A stretch of 64,000 nt of DNA, taken from the NCBI RefSeq assembly GCF_900119315.1, contig NZ_LT827010.1, positions 1,006,501 through 1,070,500 of the forward strand. The letters run 5' to 3'. This document shows, in pieces, positions 1 to 7,221 of the stretch. Made by a program: the position numbers and the translations under genes. The stretch comes from Actinoplanes sp. SE50/110. Lineage in GTDB: Bacteria; Actinomycetota; Actinomycetes; Mycobacteriales; Micromonosporaceae. Below the pieces are notes generated by a model, which saw only the letters and a program-made list of their open reading frames with translations, was not told where the DNA came from and ran no database searches. The first letter of the stretch is position 1. Each line of letters opens with the position of its first letter.

Positions 1-109
1 CCAGCAGTTCGGCGTGGTACCGCAGGCGGCGGATCAGCGCCACGATCAGCGCGGTGTGGAACGCGACGACCAGGGCGAGCACGACGACGGCGGCGATCAG
101 GGCACTCAT
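1..109 (-). CDS. Partial N-terminus of a membrane-anchored protein, probably TlpA/MauD-like thioredoxin
   Basis: Only the first 36 codons are inside the window; the gene runs off the left edge. The visible part begins with ATG and encodes one hydrophobic segment (about residues 3-25, rich in Ala, Val and Leu) followed by Arg-Arg and a polar stretch. This is the usual N-terminal anchor of TlpA/MauD-type extracytoplasmic thioredoxins, but no CxxC motif is visible because it would lie beyond the edge. It starts 7 bases after the MauE-like gene stops, on the same strand, so it is the last visible gene of the lasso-peptide operon. MauE is normally paired with MauD, and the lasso core has two cysteines, so a disulfide-related role is the best inference. 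Any small membrane protein remains possible. Confidence 0.45.
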   Translation of the reverse strand, partial: MSALIAAVVVLALVVAFHTALIVALIRRLRYHAELL

Positions 110-116
110 CGGGCTC

Positions 117-653
117 TCACCGCCGGGCCGGGAACACGGCCGTGACGTCGCCGATCCGGACCACCAGCGTGGTCAGCAGCGCCGCGGCGGCCGCGCAGAC
201 CAGCGGACCGGCCGGGCCGGTGCTCCGGCCGGCGGGGCCGCCGCCGAGGGTGCCGGCCAGGGCGATCGCGGCGATCGCCAGCAGCAGCCCGTTGCGGATC
301 AGTGCGGCCCGGCGGCCGATCGCGGCGGTGCCGAAGCACCCGCAGGCGAAGGCGGTGTCCGGCATCGCGCCCAGCCGCCAGGTGAAGAGCGCCAGCAGCC
401 CGATCGCGCCGGCCGCGGCCCACGGCGCGGTGCGCGCGACGACCGACCCGGCGGCGACCGCGGTCTCGGCGGCGACGGTCAGCACGGCGAGCACCCCGGC
501 GCGCCGGCCGGACTGCCCGGTCAGCGTGGCGGTGGCCTGCCGGAAACGGGTGAACGCCGCCACCCGGTGCGTCTTGGCCAGCACCGACGCGGCGAAGACC
601 ATGGCCAGGGCACCCCGGCCGGTCCAGGAGAGGTAGAGCAGCGTGGTGGTCAT
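117..653 (-). CDS. MauE/DoxX-like integral membrane protein of the lasso operon
   Basis: A 178-residue membrane protein with about four hydrophobic segments. It carries the motif Ala-Cys-Gly-Cys-Phe-Gly (CxCFG), which is characteristic of the MauE family. MauE with MauD supports disulfide formation in methylamine dehydrogenase, and related proteins pass electrons between the membrane and extracytoplasmic thioredoxins. The start codon overlaps the stop of the upstream leader-protease gene (ATGA), showing translational coupling and operon membership. Because the precursor core contains exactly two cysteines, I infer that this protein and its downstream partner make or maintain the single disulfide of the lasso peptide. 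The family call is fairly firm; the role is inferred from context. Confidence 0.75.
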   Translation of the reverse strand: MTTTLLYLSWTGRGALAMVFAASVLAKTHRVAAFTRFRQATATLTGQSGRRAGVLAVLTVAAETAVAAGSVVARTAPWAAAGAIGLLALFTWRLGAMPDTAFACGCFGTAAIGRRAALIRNGLLLAIAAIALAGTLGGGPAGRSTGPAGPLVCAAAAALLTTLVVRIGDVTAVFPARR

Positions 654-1072
654 CGCGACGGGCTCCGGACGGTGAGCATCGGGATGTGGAACCCGTCCGG
701 GTACGGCTCGTCCACCGCCACCCCGTCGACCTCGACCCAGGCGTGCGCGCCGAACGGCGGGTGCCGGCGCACCCCGGCCACCCAGTCCGGCCAGGCGCCC
801 CGCTGGCGGCAGAGCAGCGCGGTGGCGATCGACCGGGGCAGGCAGCCGACCGGGCCGGCGCAGAACGCGCTGTTCGCCACGGTGTCCCGGCGGGCCGCGG
901 CGGCCTCCTGACGGGTGGCCGGTCGGGCGCCGCGGCTGATCCGGCGCAGCACCCGGCAGATCAGGTCCGGTGACCGGTGTGCCAGCACCCGGGCGAAGGC
1001 CACCACGGCGAGCACCGTCAGCCGCCGGCCCAGCCGGCTCGGCCGGTGCGCGAGCACCTGCTCGGTGGTCAT
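650..1072 (-). CDS. Lasso peptide leader protease B2 (transglutaminase-like)
   Basis: A 140-residue protein of the lasso B2 family, the cysteine protease that removes the leader so that the cyclase can close the ring. The catalytic Cys is in GCLPRS (Cys77), the His is in GAHAWVEVDG (His110), and an acidic partner is probably Asp116 or Asp121. This is the normal length and motif set for a stand-alone B2 from actinobacteria, where B is split into B1 and B2. It overlaps both neighbours by 4 bases (ATGA junctions), so it is translated with the recognition protein B1 upstream and the MauE-like protein downstream. Confidence 0.9.
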   Translation of the reverse strand: MTTEQVLAHRPSRLGRRLTVLAVVAFARVLAHRSPDLICRVLRRISRGARPATRQEAAAARRDTVANSAFCAGPVGCLPRSIATALLCRQRGAWPDWVAGVRRHPPFGAHAWVEVDGVAVDEPYPDGFHIPMLTVRSPSR

Positions 1073-1323
1073 CTCGCCACCACCAGACCGGCGCCGCGCA
1101 GCTCACCGAGGAACTCGGCCAGGTCGGCGGCGATCGTCGCCGGGTCGGCACCGAGGTCGGCGGCCAGCCGGTCGGTGGCCGGGGACGGGCCGGCCAGCAG
1201 GCAGTCGAGCATGGTGGCGGCGGTCGCGTTCAGCGTCCAGTACTCGCCGATCGCCGAGTCCAGCAGTACCCCGCCGTACTCGGTCGGGGTCCAGGCCACG
1301 TGGGCCGGCAGGGTCCAGTTCAT
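1069..1323 (-). CDS. Lasso peptide recognition protein B1 (PqqD-like RRE)
   Basis: An 84-residue protein of the PqqD-like RiPP recognition element type. It has the expected start (beta strands around VAWTPTEYGGVLLDSAIGEYWTLN) followed by a helical second half (TAATMLDCLLAG, then a three-helix winged segment ending LRGAGLVV). B1 binds the conserved Tyr-x-x-Pro-x-Leu part of the precursor leader and presents it to the protease B2. Its ATG overlaps the TGA of the cyclase gene, and its own end overlaps the start of B2. Length and context match split lasso B1 proteins closely. Confidence 0.88.
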   Translation of the reverse strand: MNWTLPAHVAWTPTEYGGVLLDSAIGEYWTLNATAATMLDCLLAGPSPATDRLAADLGADPATIAADLAEFLGELRGAGLVVAR

Positions 1324-3158
1324 CGGGCATCTCCGTTTCCCGGGACGCGCAGCCAGGCCTCGGCCGCGAGGGTCTGGTCGAGGTCGTAGAAGGTGCGGTC
1401 ACCGGGCGCCGTCAGGGCGGCCCGCAGCGCCGCGGCGTCGATCAGGCCGCGGTCGGCGAGCTGGGACCGGTCGGCCAGGTCGAGCAGCGTGCCGCGGTGC
1501 TCGTCGGCGCCCCGGAGCGCGGCGATCGAGGTGTCCGCCTTGGTGGAGCGGTGGCGCACCGGCTCCGGCAGCACGTCCCGCATGGCCAGGGCGAGCAGCG
1601 GCTTGTACTGCCGGGGCGAGGCGACGCCGGCCAGGCGCACGCTCAGCGCCGCCTCGACCACGGCGTCGTCCAGATAGGGCAGGGCCACGGTGACCCCGGT
1701 CCGGCGGGAGGCCTGGGCCAGGTGCCGGGCGGCGGCCGCCCCGGCGTGCAGCCCGGCCAGCCGGCCGTGCAGCCCACGGTCGTCGAGCAGGGGAGTGGCC
1801 GAAGCGGCCTGCTCCCGCAGGATCCGCCGGACGGTGGCCCGCGCGTCCGGGCTGACCCAGGGCGCCAGCGCGGCCGGCGGACCCCAGCCGAGCATCGGTC
1901 CGGCGCCCGCGTCACCGTCACCGGTCAGCGAGGCCAGCCAGGTGCCGTACGGGCGACGGTCGAACGCCGCGCGCAGCGTCGCGGTGCGGCCCCAGCGGTA
2001 CGCCGAGCGCAGCAGCCGCAGGTTGCGGATCGCCGCCCGGGGGTCGGTGCGCAGCAGGCTGAGCTGCAGGGCCGGATCGGCGGTGAGCAACTCGTCGCCG
2101 CCGAAGCCGGTGAGCCGTACCCGGGCACCGTGCCCGGCGGCGCGGCGCGAGGCGCCCAGGAAACCGGCCCGGTACATCACCGCGGCGGTCGGCTCGTCGA
2201 AGCCGTCGGCCGGCCGGTGCAGGTCGGTGTAGGGCAGCGGGCTGGCGTCCCCGGCGATCACCTCGTGGGTGACCTTGCCGAGCTCCCGGGCCGCGGTCTC
2301 GGCCCAGGGCAGGTCGTCGTCGAGCGGGTCGGGGCTGACGCAGGTCAGCCCGATCACGTGCCGGCCGTCCCGGACGGCGAGCGCGCAGAGCGAGGTGGAA
2401 TCCATCCCGCTGAGGTCACTGGCCAGCACGTCACCGGGGGCGCCGCGGACCGCGACCGCCGCGGCGAGGGCGTCCCGCAGCCACGTGGCCGCCTCGCCCG
2501 GGTCGACGGTGGGTGCGGGCGGCTGCCAGCGGCGCCGGAGGCGCGGCGTGCCGTCCGGAGCGACCACGAGCCGCTCGTCCGGGCGTACCGCCGCAATGCG
2601 GTGAAAGACCGGATTCCAGAACAGTGGCCAGGGCGCGAACGGGCTCAGCAGCCGCACCGCGAGCGCCTCGTCGTCGACGCCGGCGCCGATCACGGCGGCC
2701 AGGACGTCGGCGCGGTCGCCGGCCAGCGGGCCGTGGTGGTACACGCGCCGGAAGCCGGACAGGCTGCCCTGCACGGCGAGGCCGTCCGGCCCGGCGGCGA
2801 TCACGTGGAAGCTGCCGGGCTGCCCGCGCAGGCTCTCGCAGAGCTGTTCGGCGGTGCGCGCGCCGCGCGCGAGCCGCCGCAGGTCGTCGGCGGTGAGCCG
2901 GTGCTCACCCAGCGCGGCGAGGCGGTTCGGGCCGATCGCGGCCGTCACCGCCTCACCGGGCTGCCATCGACCGACCAGCCAGGGGCGACCGGACGCGTGG
3001 GCGACCATCCCCGGGACGCCGGTGGGCGTCCGCGGGCGGGGACCCGGAACGCCGGTGGGCGTCCGCAGGAGTGGCCCTGCCATCCGGTGGCCGGCATCGT
3101 TGTCCGGCACCGCTACGAACCATGACACTTGTGACGCCAGGTCTGGCAACAGCGCCAT
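1320..3158 (-). CDS. Lasso peptide macrolactam synthetase C (asparagine synthetase-like)
   Basis: A protein of about 612 residues with an N-terminal glutaminase-like half lacking a usable Cys2, and a C-terminal ATP-pyrophosphatase half with the PP-loop as SGMDSTS (about residues 248-254). In lasso pathways this enzyme adenylates the side chain of the acceptor Asp/Glu (here Glu9 of the core) and joins it to the alpha-amine of residue 1 while the tail is threaded. I chose the ATG at 3158 because GGAGGGG lies 8 bases upstream. An in-frame ATG at 3185 would add nine residues but has no clear ribosome-binding site. An odd detail is the octapeptide RTPTGVPG occurring twice near residues 30-50, encoded by an almost perfect DNA repeat around 3014-3068. 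Confidence 0.92.
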   Translation of the reverse strand: MALLPDLASQVSWFVAVPDNDAGHRMAGPLLRTPTGVPGPRPRTPTGVPGMVAHASGRPWLVGRWQPGEAVTAAIGPNRLAALGEHRLTADDLRRLARGARTAEQLCESLRGQPGSFHVIAAGPDGLAVQGSLSGFRRVYHHGPLAGDRADVLAAVIGAGVDDEALAVRLLSPFAPWPLFWNPVFHRIAAVRPDERLVVAPDGTPRLRRRWQPPAPTVDPGEAATWLRDALAAAVAVRGAPGDVLASDLSGMDSTSLCALAVRDGRHVIGLTCVSPDPLDDDLPWAETAARELGKVTHEVIAGDASPLPYTDLHRPADGFDEPTAAVMYRAGFLGASRRAAGHGARVRLTGFGGDELLTADPALQLSLLRTDPRAAIRNLRLLRSAYRWGRTATLRAAFDRRPYGTWLASLTGDGDAGAGPMLGWGPPAALAPWVSPDARATVRRILREQAASATPLLDDRGLHGRLAGLHAGAAAARHLAQASRRTGVTVALPYLDDAVVEAALSVRLAGVASPRQYKPLLALAMRDVLPEPVRHRSTKADTSIAALRGADEHRGTLLDLADRSQLADRGLIDAAALRAALTAPGDRTFYDLDQTLAAEAWLRVPGNGDAR

Positions 3159-3189
3159 GAGTCGCCCCTCCGGTCGGTCAGTCATGCCG

Positions 3190-3321
3190 TCAGTTGCAGA
3201 CGGCCTTCGGCTTCTGGGTCACGAACGATTCGCGGCAGCTGGTGAAGAGGCTGCCGGCGGTCTTGCGGGCGAACGAGCCGCCCTTGGTCAGCGTCGGGCG
3301 CTGGTAAGTGGTCGGTGCCAT
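3190..3321 (-). CDS. Lasso peptide precursor, 43 residues, one predicted disulfide
   Basis: A 43-codon gene between exporter and cyclase, preceded by GAGAGGT about 10 bases before ATG. The 22-residue leader has the actinobacterial lasso signature at exact spacing: Tyr6, Pro9, Leu11 (YxxPxL), Gly15, and Thr21 at the penultimate leader position. The predicted core is residues 23-43. It starts with Gly and its ring part reads GSLFTSCRE; the only acidic residue in the core is Glu9, giving a nine-membered Gly1-Glu9 macrolactam. Cys7 lies in the ring and Cys20 is next to last in a 12-residue tail with Phe11, Lys15, Pro16, Lys17 and C-terminal Asn21. This resembles class III lasso peptides such as BI-32169 (ring Gly1-Asp9, Cys6-Cys19), but the sequence is different and basic. 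By hand the monoisotopic mass with ring and disulfide is about 2281.10. Confidence 0.9.
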   Translation of the reverse strand: MAPTTYQRPTLTKGGSFARKTAGSLFTSCRESFVTQKPKAVCN

Positions 3322-3357
3322 CGCGATGCTTACCTCTCGGTGGGTGACTCGGACCGG

Positions 3358-5118
3358 TCAAGCATCGGGTCCGGCTCTATATCCACTCGATACGAGCAGC
3401 TGCGTCGCGGCCAGCCGGCGATAGAGCCCGTCCCGGGCGAGCAGCTCGTCGTGGGTGCCGACGGCCCGGATCCGGCCCTGCTCCAGCAACACCACCCGGT
3501 CGGCGCGGGTCACCGTGGACAGCCGGTGCGCCGCCATCAGCACGGTGGTGGTCCGGGCCACCCGGGTGACCAGGTCGCGCAGCGCCTGCTCGTTCACCGC
3601 GTCCAGGTGCGAGGTGGGCTCGTCGAGCAGCAGCAGGCCGGGCCGGCGGAGCAGGGCGCGGGCGGTGGCCACGCGCTGACGTTCGCCGCCGGACAGCGTC
3701 GACCCGCGGTGCCCGAGCACCGTGTCCAGGCCGTGCGGCAGCCGGCGGACCAGCGCGGTCAGCGCGGTCTGGGCGAGCACCTCGGCGATCCGCTCGTCGG
3801 ACGCGTCCGGGGCCCCCAGCAGCAGGTTGTCGCGCAGCGTGCCGGCCAGCACCGGCGCTTCCTGCTCGACGTAGCCGATCCGGGCCCGCAGGTCGCGCAG
3901 CGGCCAGTGCCGCACGTCCCGGCCGCCCGCCTCGACCCGGCCGGCGGTCGGTTCCCGGAACCGCTCGACCAGCGCGAGCAGCGTGCTCTTGCCGGCGCCG
4001 GACGGGCCGACGAGGGCGGTCAGCCCGGCCGGCGGGAGCCGCAGGGTCACGTCGCGCAGCACCTCCGGACCGTCCGGGCGGTGCCGCAGCGAGACCCCGT
4101 GGAAGGCCACCGACAGCGGCCCGATGGCCGGCGGGCCCGGCCCGGCCGGCGGATCCGGGGTCTCCGCGGGCAGCCGGAGCACCTCGTCGATCCGGCCGGC
4201 CGCGGCCAGCCCGCCCTGCAACCCGGCGATCCCGCCGGCCAGCTGGGCCACCGGCCCGGCCAGATAGAACAGGTAGAGCAGGAAGGCGACCAGCGACGAC
4301 ACGGTCAGCCGGCCGGCCGCCACCGAGGCGCCGCCGACGCCGAGCACCACCACGAAGGCCACCTGCACCGCCACCCCGCTGACCAGCCCGGCCGCGGCGG
4401 TCCAGCCGGCCGCCTGTCGCCCACGCCGCCAGGCCCGGGTCGCCGCCCGGTGCGCGGCCGCCGCCTGGGCCCGCTCGGCGCCGTTCGCCTGGATCGTGCG
4501 CAGCGCGCCGAGCGCCCGTTCCAGCAGCGCGCCCAGGTCGCCGACGGCCGCCTGGGTCCGCTCCCCGGCCTGGCGGATCCGCCCGGCCAGCACCGCGGTC
4601 ACCGCGAGCACCAGCACCAGGACCGCGGCCACCACGCCGAGCAGCACCGGGTCGAGCCGGGCCATCAGCACCACCGCGCCGGTCACCTGGAAGATCCCGG
4701 TGGCCAGGTCGACCAGGTTGGTGGTGGCGGCGGCGCGCAGCTGGGTGGTGTCGCCGGTGACCCGGGCCAGCAGGTCGCCGGGCGCGGCCCGGTCCAGCAC
4801 CCCGGCCCGCAGGCGCAGCAGCCGGTCGATCAGGCCGCGCCGGGCGCCCAGCACCACCCCCTCCGCGGTGGCCTCCAGCAGATACATCCCGACCGCGCCG
4901 AGCAGTGCGCCGGCCGCCAGCAGGGCGGCCAGCAGGGCCACCGCGCCACCGGCCGGCGCCCCGCCGGCGAGGGAGTCGAGCAGGCGTTTCACCGCCAGCG
5001 GCGCGGCCAGGCCGGCCAGGCCGCCGAGGAACATCAGGCCGGCGCCGGTCAGCAGGCCGCGGCGGTGCGGGCGCAGGTGACGCAGAAGCAGCCGCAGGCG
5101 CGGCGCGCGAGTTCTCAC
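3358..5118 (-). CDS. ABC exporter (TMD-NBD), lasso peptide export protein D
   Basis: A 586-residue half transporter with six hydrophobic segments (about 20-310) followed by an ATPase domain. Walker A is GPSGAGKST (about 370-378), the signature is LSGGERQR (about 474-481) and Walker B is LLLLDEPT (about 493-500), with a following switch His. No peptidase C39 domain is present, in line with lasso exporters, where B2 removes the leader. It is the first gene of the lasso operon and ends 36 bases before the precursor. The start is a GTG at 5118 with only a weak ribosome-binding site, so the exact start is uncertain. It probably exports the mature lasso peptide and gives immunity. Confidence 0.88.
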   Translation of the reverse strand: MRTRAPRLRLLLRHLRPHRRGLLTGAGLMFLGGLAGLAAPLAVKRLLDSLAGGAPAGGAVALLAALLAAGALLGAVGMYLLEATAEGVVLGARRGLIDRLLRLRAGVLDRAAPGDLLARVTGDTTQLRAAATTNLVDLATGIFQVTGAVVLMARLDPVLLGVVAAVLVLVLAVTAVLAGRIRQAGERTQAAVGDLGALLERALGALRTIQANGAERAQAAAAHRAATRAWRRGRQAAGWTAAAGLVSGVAVQVAFVVVLGVGGASVAAGRLTVSSLVAFLLYLFYLAGPVAQLAGGIAGLQGGLAAAGRIDEVLRLPAETPDPPAGPGPPAIGPLSVAFHGVSLRHRPDGPEVLRDVTLRLPPAGLTALVGPSGAGKSTLLALVERFREPTAGRVEAGGRDVRHWPLRDLRARIGYVEQEAPVLAGTLRDNLLLGAPDASDERIAEVLAQTALTALVRRLPHGLDTVLGHRGSTLSGGERQRVATARALLRRPGLLLLDEPTSHLDAVNEQALRDLVTRVARTTTVLMAAHRLSTVTRADRVVLLEQGRIRAVGTHDELLARDGLYRRLAATQLLVSSGYRAGPDA

Positions 5119-5350
5119 GCGGGCGAGGTTGCGGCCCGGCTCGATATTCCGGCTATCTCCCGGGCGGGAGGCGCCCGACCCCTGCGGCCGAGGGGCAAAC
5201 CATTGAGCGACCCCTATCGGGCTGGTCCTCTATGGAATCGGCCGGGCGGGTGAACGAGGGTCCTCTTAGCGCGACGTCGTCGTCGCACTGGATCTGCTCG
5301 AAGCCGACGGGGGCGTTGCCTCGGTGTATGCCGAGCGCGGAGGTGGAACC
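5119..5350. promoter_or_regulatory. Divergent intergenic region between lasso operon and SARP gene
   Basis: These 232 bases separate the leftward lasso operon from the rightward SARP gene and must hold both promoters. I see several short TAT-containing islands in otherwise GC-rich DNA (around 5142-5157, 5215-5219 and 5230-5237), but no confident -35/-10 pair and no 11-base-spaced SARP repeat. A clear ribosome-binding site for the SARP gene (GGAGG) ends at 5343. Confidence 0.4.
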
Positions 5351-7135
5351 GTGAATGACCTGGAATTCCGTGTCCTGGGACCGGTGGAGGTGTGGCGGCG
5401 TGACCGCCGCGTCATGCTGCCCGGCTCCAAGATCACTACCGTTCTCGCCGCACTCCTGCTGGCCCGGGGAAAGGTCGTCCCGCACGCCGAGCTGAGTGCT
5501 CTGCTGTGGGGCTGGGACCCGCCCGCGACGGTGGACGCGCAGATTTACACCTACGTCTCCCGGCTGCGCAAGCGGCTCGACTTCGCGGTGCGCATCGTCC
5601 GCGAGCACGCCGGCTACACGCTCGACATCGGCGACTCGTTCGTCGACCTGTTCGCCTTCGAGGAACTGGCCGCCCGTGGCGCCGAGCGACTCGCCCAGGG
5701 ACACCGGGCGGCGGCCGCCGACGACCTGCGCGGCGCCCTCGCGCTGTGGCGCGGCCCGGCGCTGGCCAACGTCACCGAGCCGCTGGGCGAGCGGCACCTG
5801 CCCTGGCTGGACGAGGCGTACGCGCTGGCCTGTGAACGCCGCGCCGAGGCCGAGTTGGAGCTGGGCGGCAGCCTGGAACTGGTCCCGGAGCTCACCGAGC
5901 TGGTCGCCCGCTACCCGCTGCGCGAGCAGTTCCGGGCCCAGCTGGTGCTGGCCCTGCACCGGGCCGGGCGGCGCTCGGAGGCGCTGGTCGCCTACGACCG
6001 GGCCCGCCGGACGCTGGCCGACCAGCTCGGGGTCGGCCCCGGCGAGGCGCTCACCCTGGCCTACCAGGAGGTGCTGATCAGCGACACGGCCGAGCCGGAG
6101 CCGGCCCCGGTGCGGGCTGCCGAGCCGGTGCTGGTCACGCTGCCGCCGGACGAGCAGTACTTCGTCGGCCGGGCCGACGAGCTGGCCGGGCTGGAGCGGC
6201 TGCTCACCGCCGACCGGCCGGCCGCCAACGGGCCCCGGCAGGTGCTGCTCACCGGCGCGGTCGGCACCGGCAAGACCGCGCTGGCGGTGCGGGCCGCGCA
6301 CCGGTGCGCCGGCGCCTTCGGCGGACGGATCGCGTACGCCTCGCTGACCGACCAGAACGGCGCGCCGCTGCCCGCCGCCGCGGTGCTCAAGCGGCTGCTC
6401 TACGGACTCGGCGAGCCGGTCGAGCCCGGCTGCGGCGCCGACGAGCTGGGTCTGCTCTTCCGGGCCGCCACCGCCCGCCGCCCGGTGCTGGTCATCCTGG
6501 ACGACGTGCCGGCCGGCGCCGACCTGGCCGCGCTCACCCCGAACCACCCGGCCGCCACCCTGCTGCTGATCAGCCGGGCCACCCTGACGGTCGCCGGCCG
6601 GCGCGACACCGTGCTGCTGGAGCCGATGCGCCCGGCCGAGGGCATCGTGCTGCTGGCGGCGGTCGCCGGGGAGGAGCGGATCCTCGCCGATCTGGACGCG
6701 GCCCGGGCCGTGGTCGGATTCTGTGACGCGCTGCCGGCCGCGCTGCGGATCTGTGGCGCCCGGCTGGCCGCCCGTCCACTCTGGTCGGTGCGTCGCCTCG
6801 CGCACCGGCTGACCGACCCGGCCCGCCGTCTCGACGAGCTGGCCCTGGGCGACGAGTCGCTGCGCGGCCGGCTGCTCTCCGCCTTCCGGTCGCTGCCCGA
6901 CGCCGCACGGCGCGGCCTGCCGATGCTCCGCGACGTCGGGCCGGACGCGTTCACGGTGACCTCGCTGCACCTGCCCGGCGGCATCTCCGAGGCGGAGAAG
7001 GAGCAGGTCGTCGACATGTTGGTGCAGGCCCGCCTGGTCGAGGAGGTGGTGGCCGACGACCTCGGCGGCAGCCAGTTCCGGATGCCCGGGCTGATGCGTC
7101 TGCTGACCCTCGACGTGACCCGCGCGGCGAGCTGA
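5351..7135 (+). CDS. SARP-family transcriptional activator with NB-ARC ATPase domain
   Basis: A 594-residue AfsR-like regulator. Residues 1-95 form the OmpR-type winged-helix DNA-binding domain (start VNDLEFRVLGPVEV; the LLARGKVVP and LRKRLD helices). Residues 96-245 are the bacterial transcriptional activation domain, ending around LGVGPGEAL. A nucleotide-binding NB-ARC module follows, with P-loop GAVGTGKTA (about 302-310) and the ILDDV Walker B. The usual C-terminal TPR repeats are absent, so it is a medium-length SARP. I chose the GTG at 5351 because GGAGG lies 7 bases upstream. It is divergent from the lasso operon and directly upstream of the NRPS operon, so it could activate either or both; SARPs usually act inside their own cluster. 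Confidence 0.88.
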   Translation: MNDLEFRVLGPVEVWRRDRRVMLPGSKITTVLAALLLARGKVVPHAELSALLWGWDPPATVDAQIYTYVSRLRKRLDFAVRIVREHAGYTLDIGDSFVDLFAFEELAARGAERLAQGHRAAAADDLRGALALWRGPALANVTEPLGERHLPWLDEAYALACERRAEAELELGGSLELVPELTELVARYPLREQFRAQLVLALHRAGRRSEALVAYDRARRTLADQLGVGPGEALTLAYQEVLISDTAEPEPAPVRAAEPVLVTLPPDEQYFVGRADELAGLERLLTADRPAANGPRQVLLTGAVGTGKTALAVRAAHRCAGAFGGRIAYASLTDQNGAPLPAAAVLKRLLYGLGEPVEPGCGADELGLLFRAATARRPVLVILDDVPAGADLAALTPNHPAATLLLISRATLTVAGRRDTVLLEPMRPAEGIVLLAAVAGEERILADLDAARAVVGFCDALPAALRICGARLAARPLWSVRRLAHRLTDPARRLDELALGDESLRGRLLSAFRSLPDAARRGLPMLRDVGPDAFTVTSLHLPGGISEAEKEQVVDMLVQARLVEEVVADDLGGSQFRMPGLMRLLTLDVTRAAS

Positions 7136-7152
7136 AAGCCCTGCACAACACG

Positions 7153-7168
7153 TATAGGGCGGCTATAG
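7153..7168 (+). promoter_or_regulatory. Possible SARP operator: two TATAG repeats 11 bases apart
   Basis: TATAG occurs at 7153-7157 and again at 7164-7168, exactly one helical turn apart, in the 86-base gap between the SARP gene and the NRPS operon. SARPs classically bind direct heptamer repeats with 11-base periodicity near the -35 region. The repeat is short and the flanking bases differ (GGGCGG versus CCGAG), so this is suggestive only. Confidence 0.35.
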
Positions 7169-7221
7169 CCGAGCTCGGCATGCTGCGCCGAGCAGACCCC
7201 GTCAGGAAAGGAAGGCCACCG

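Noticed and set aside
3158..3185. Upstream ATG at 3185 as the cyclase start
   Set aside because: It has no ribosome-binding site, whereas the ATG at 3158 has GGAGGGG at good spacing.
5211..5233. TAT repeats before the SARP gene as SARP operator
   Set aside because: They are 16 bases apart, not 11 or 22, and share only a few bases.
5324..5350. ATG at 5324 as the SARP start
   Set aside because: GGAGG lies after it and directly before GTG 5351, and the SARP fold begins at VNDLEFRVLG.
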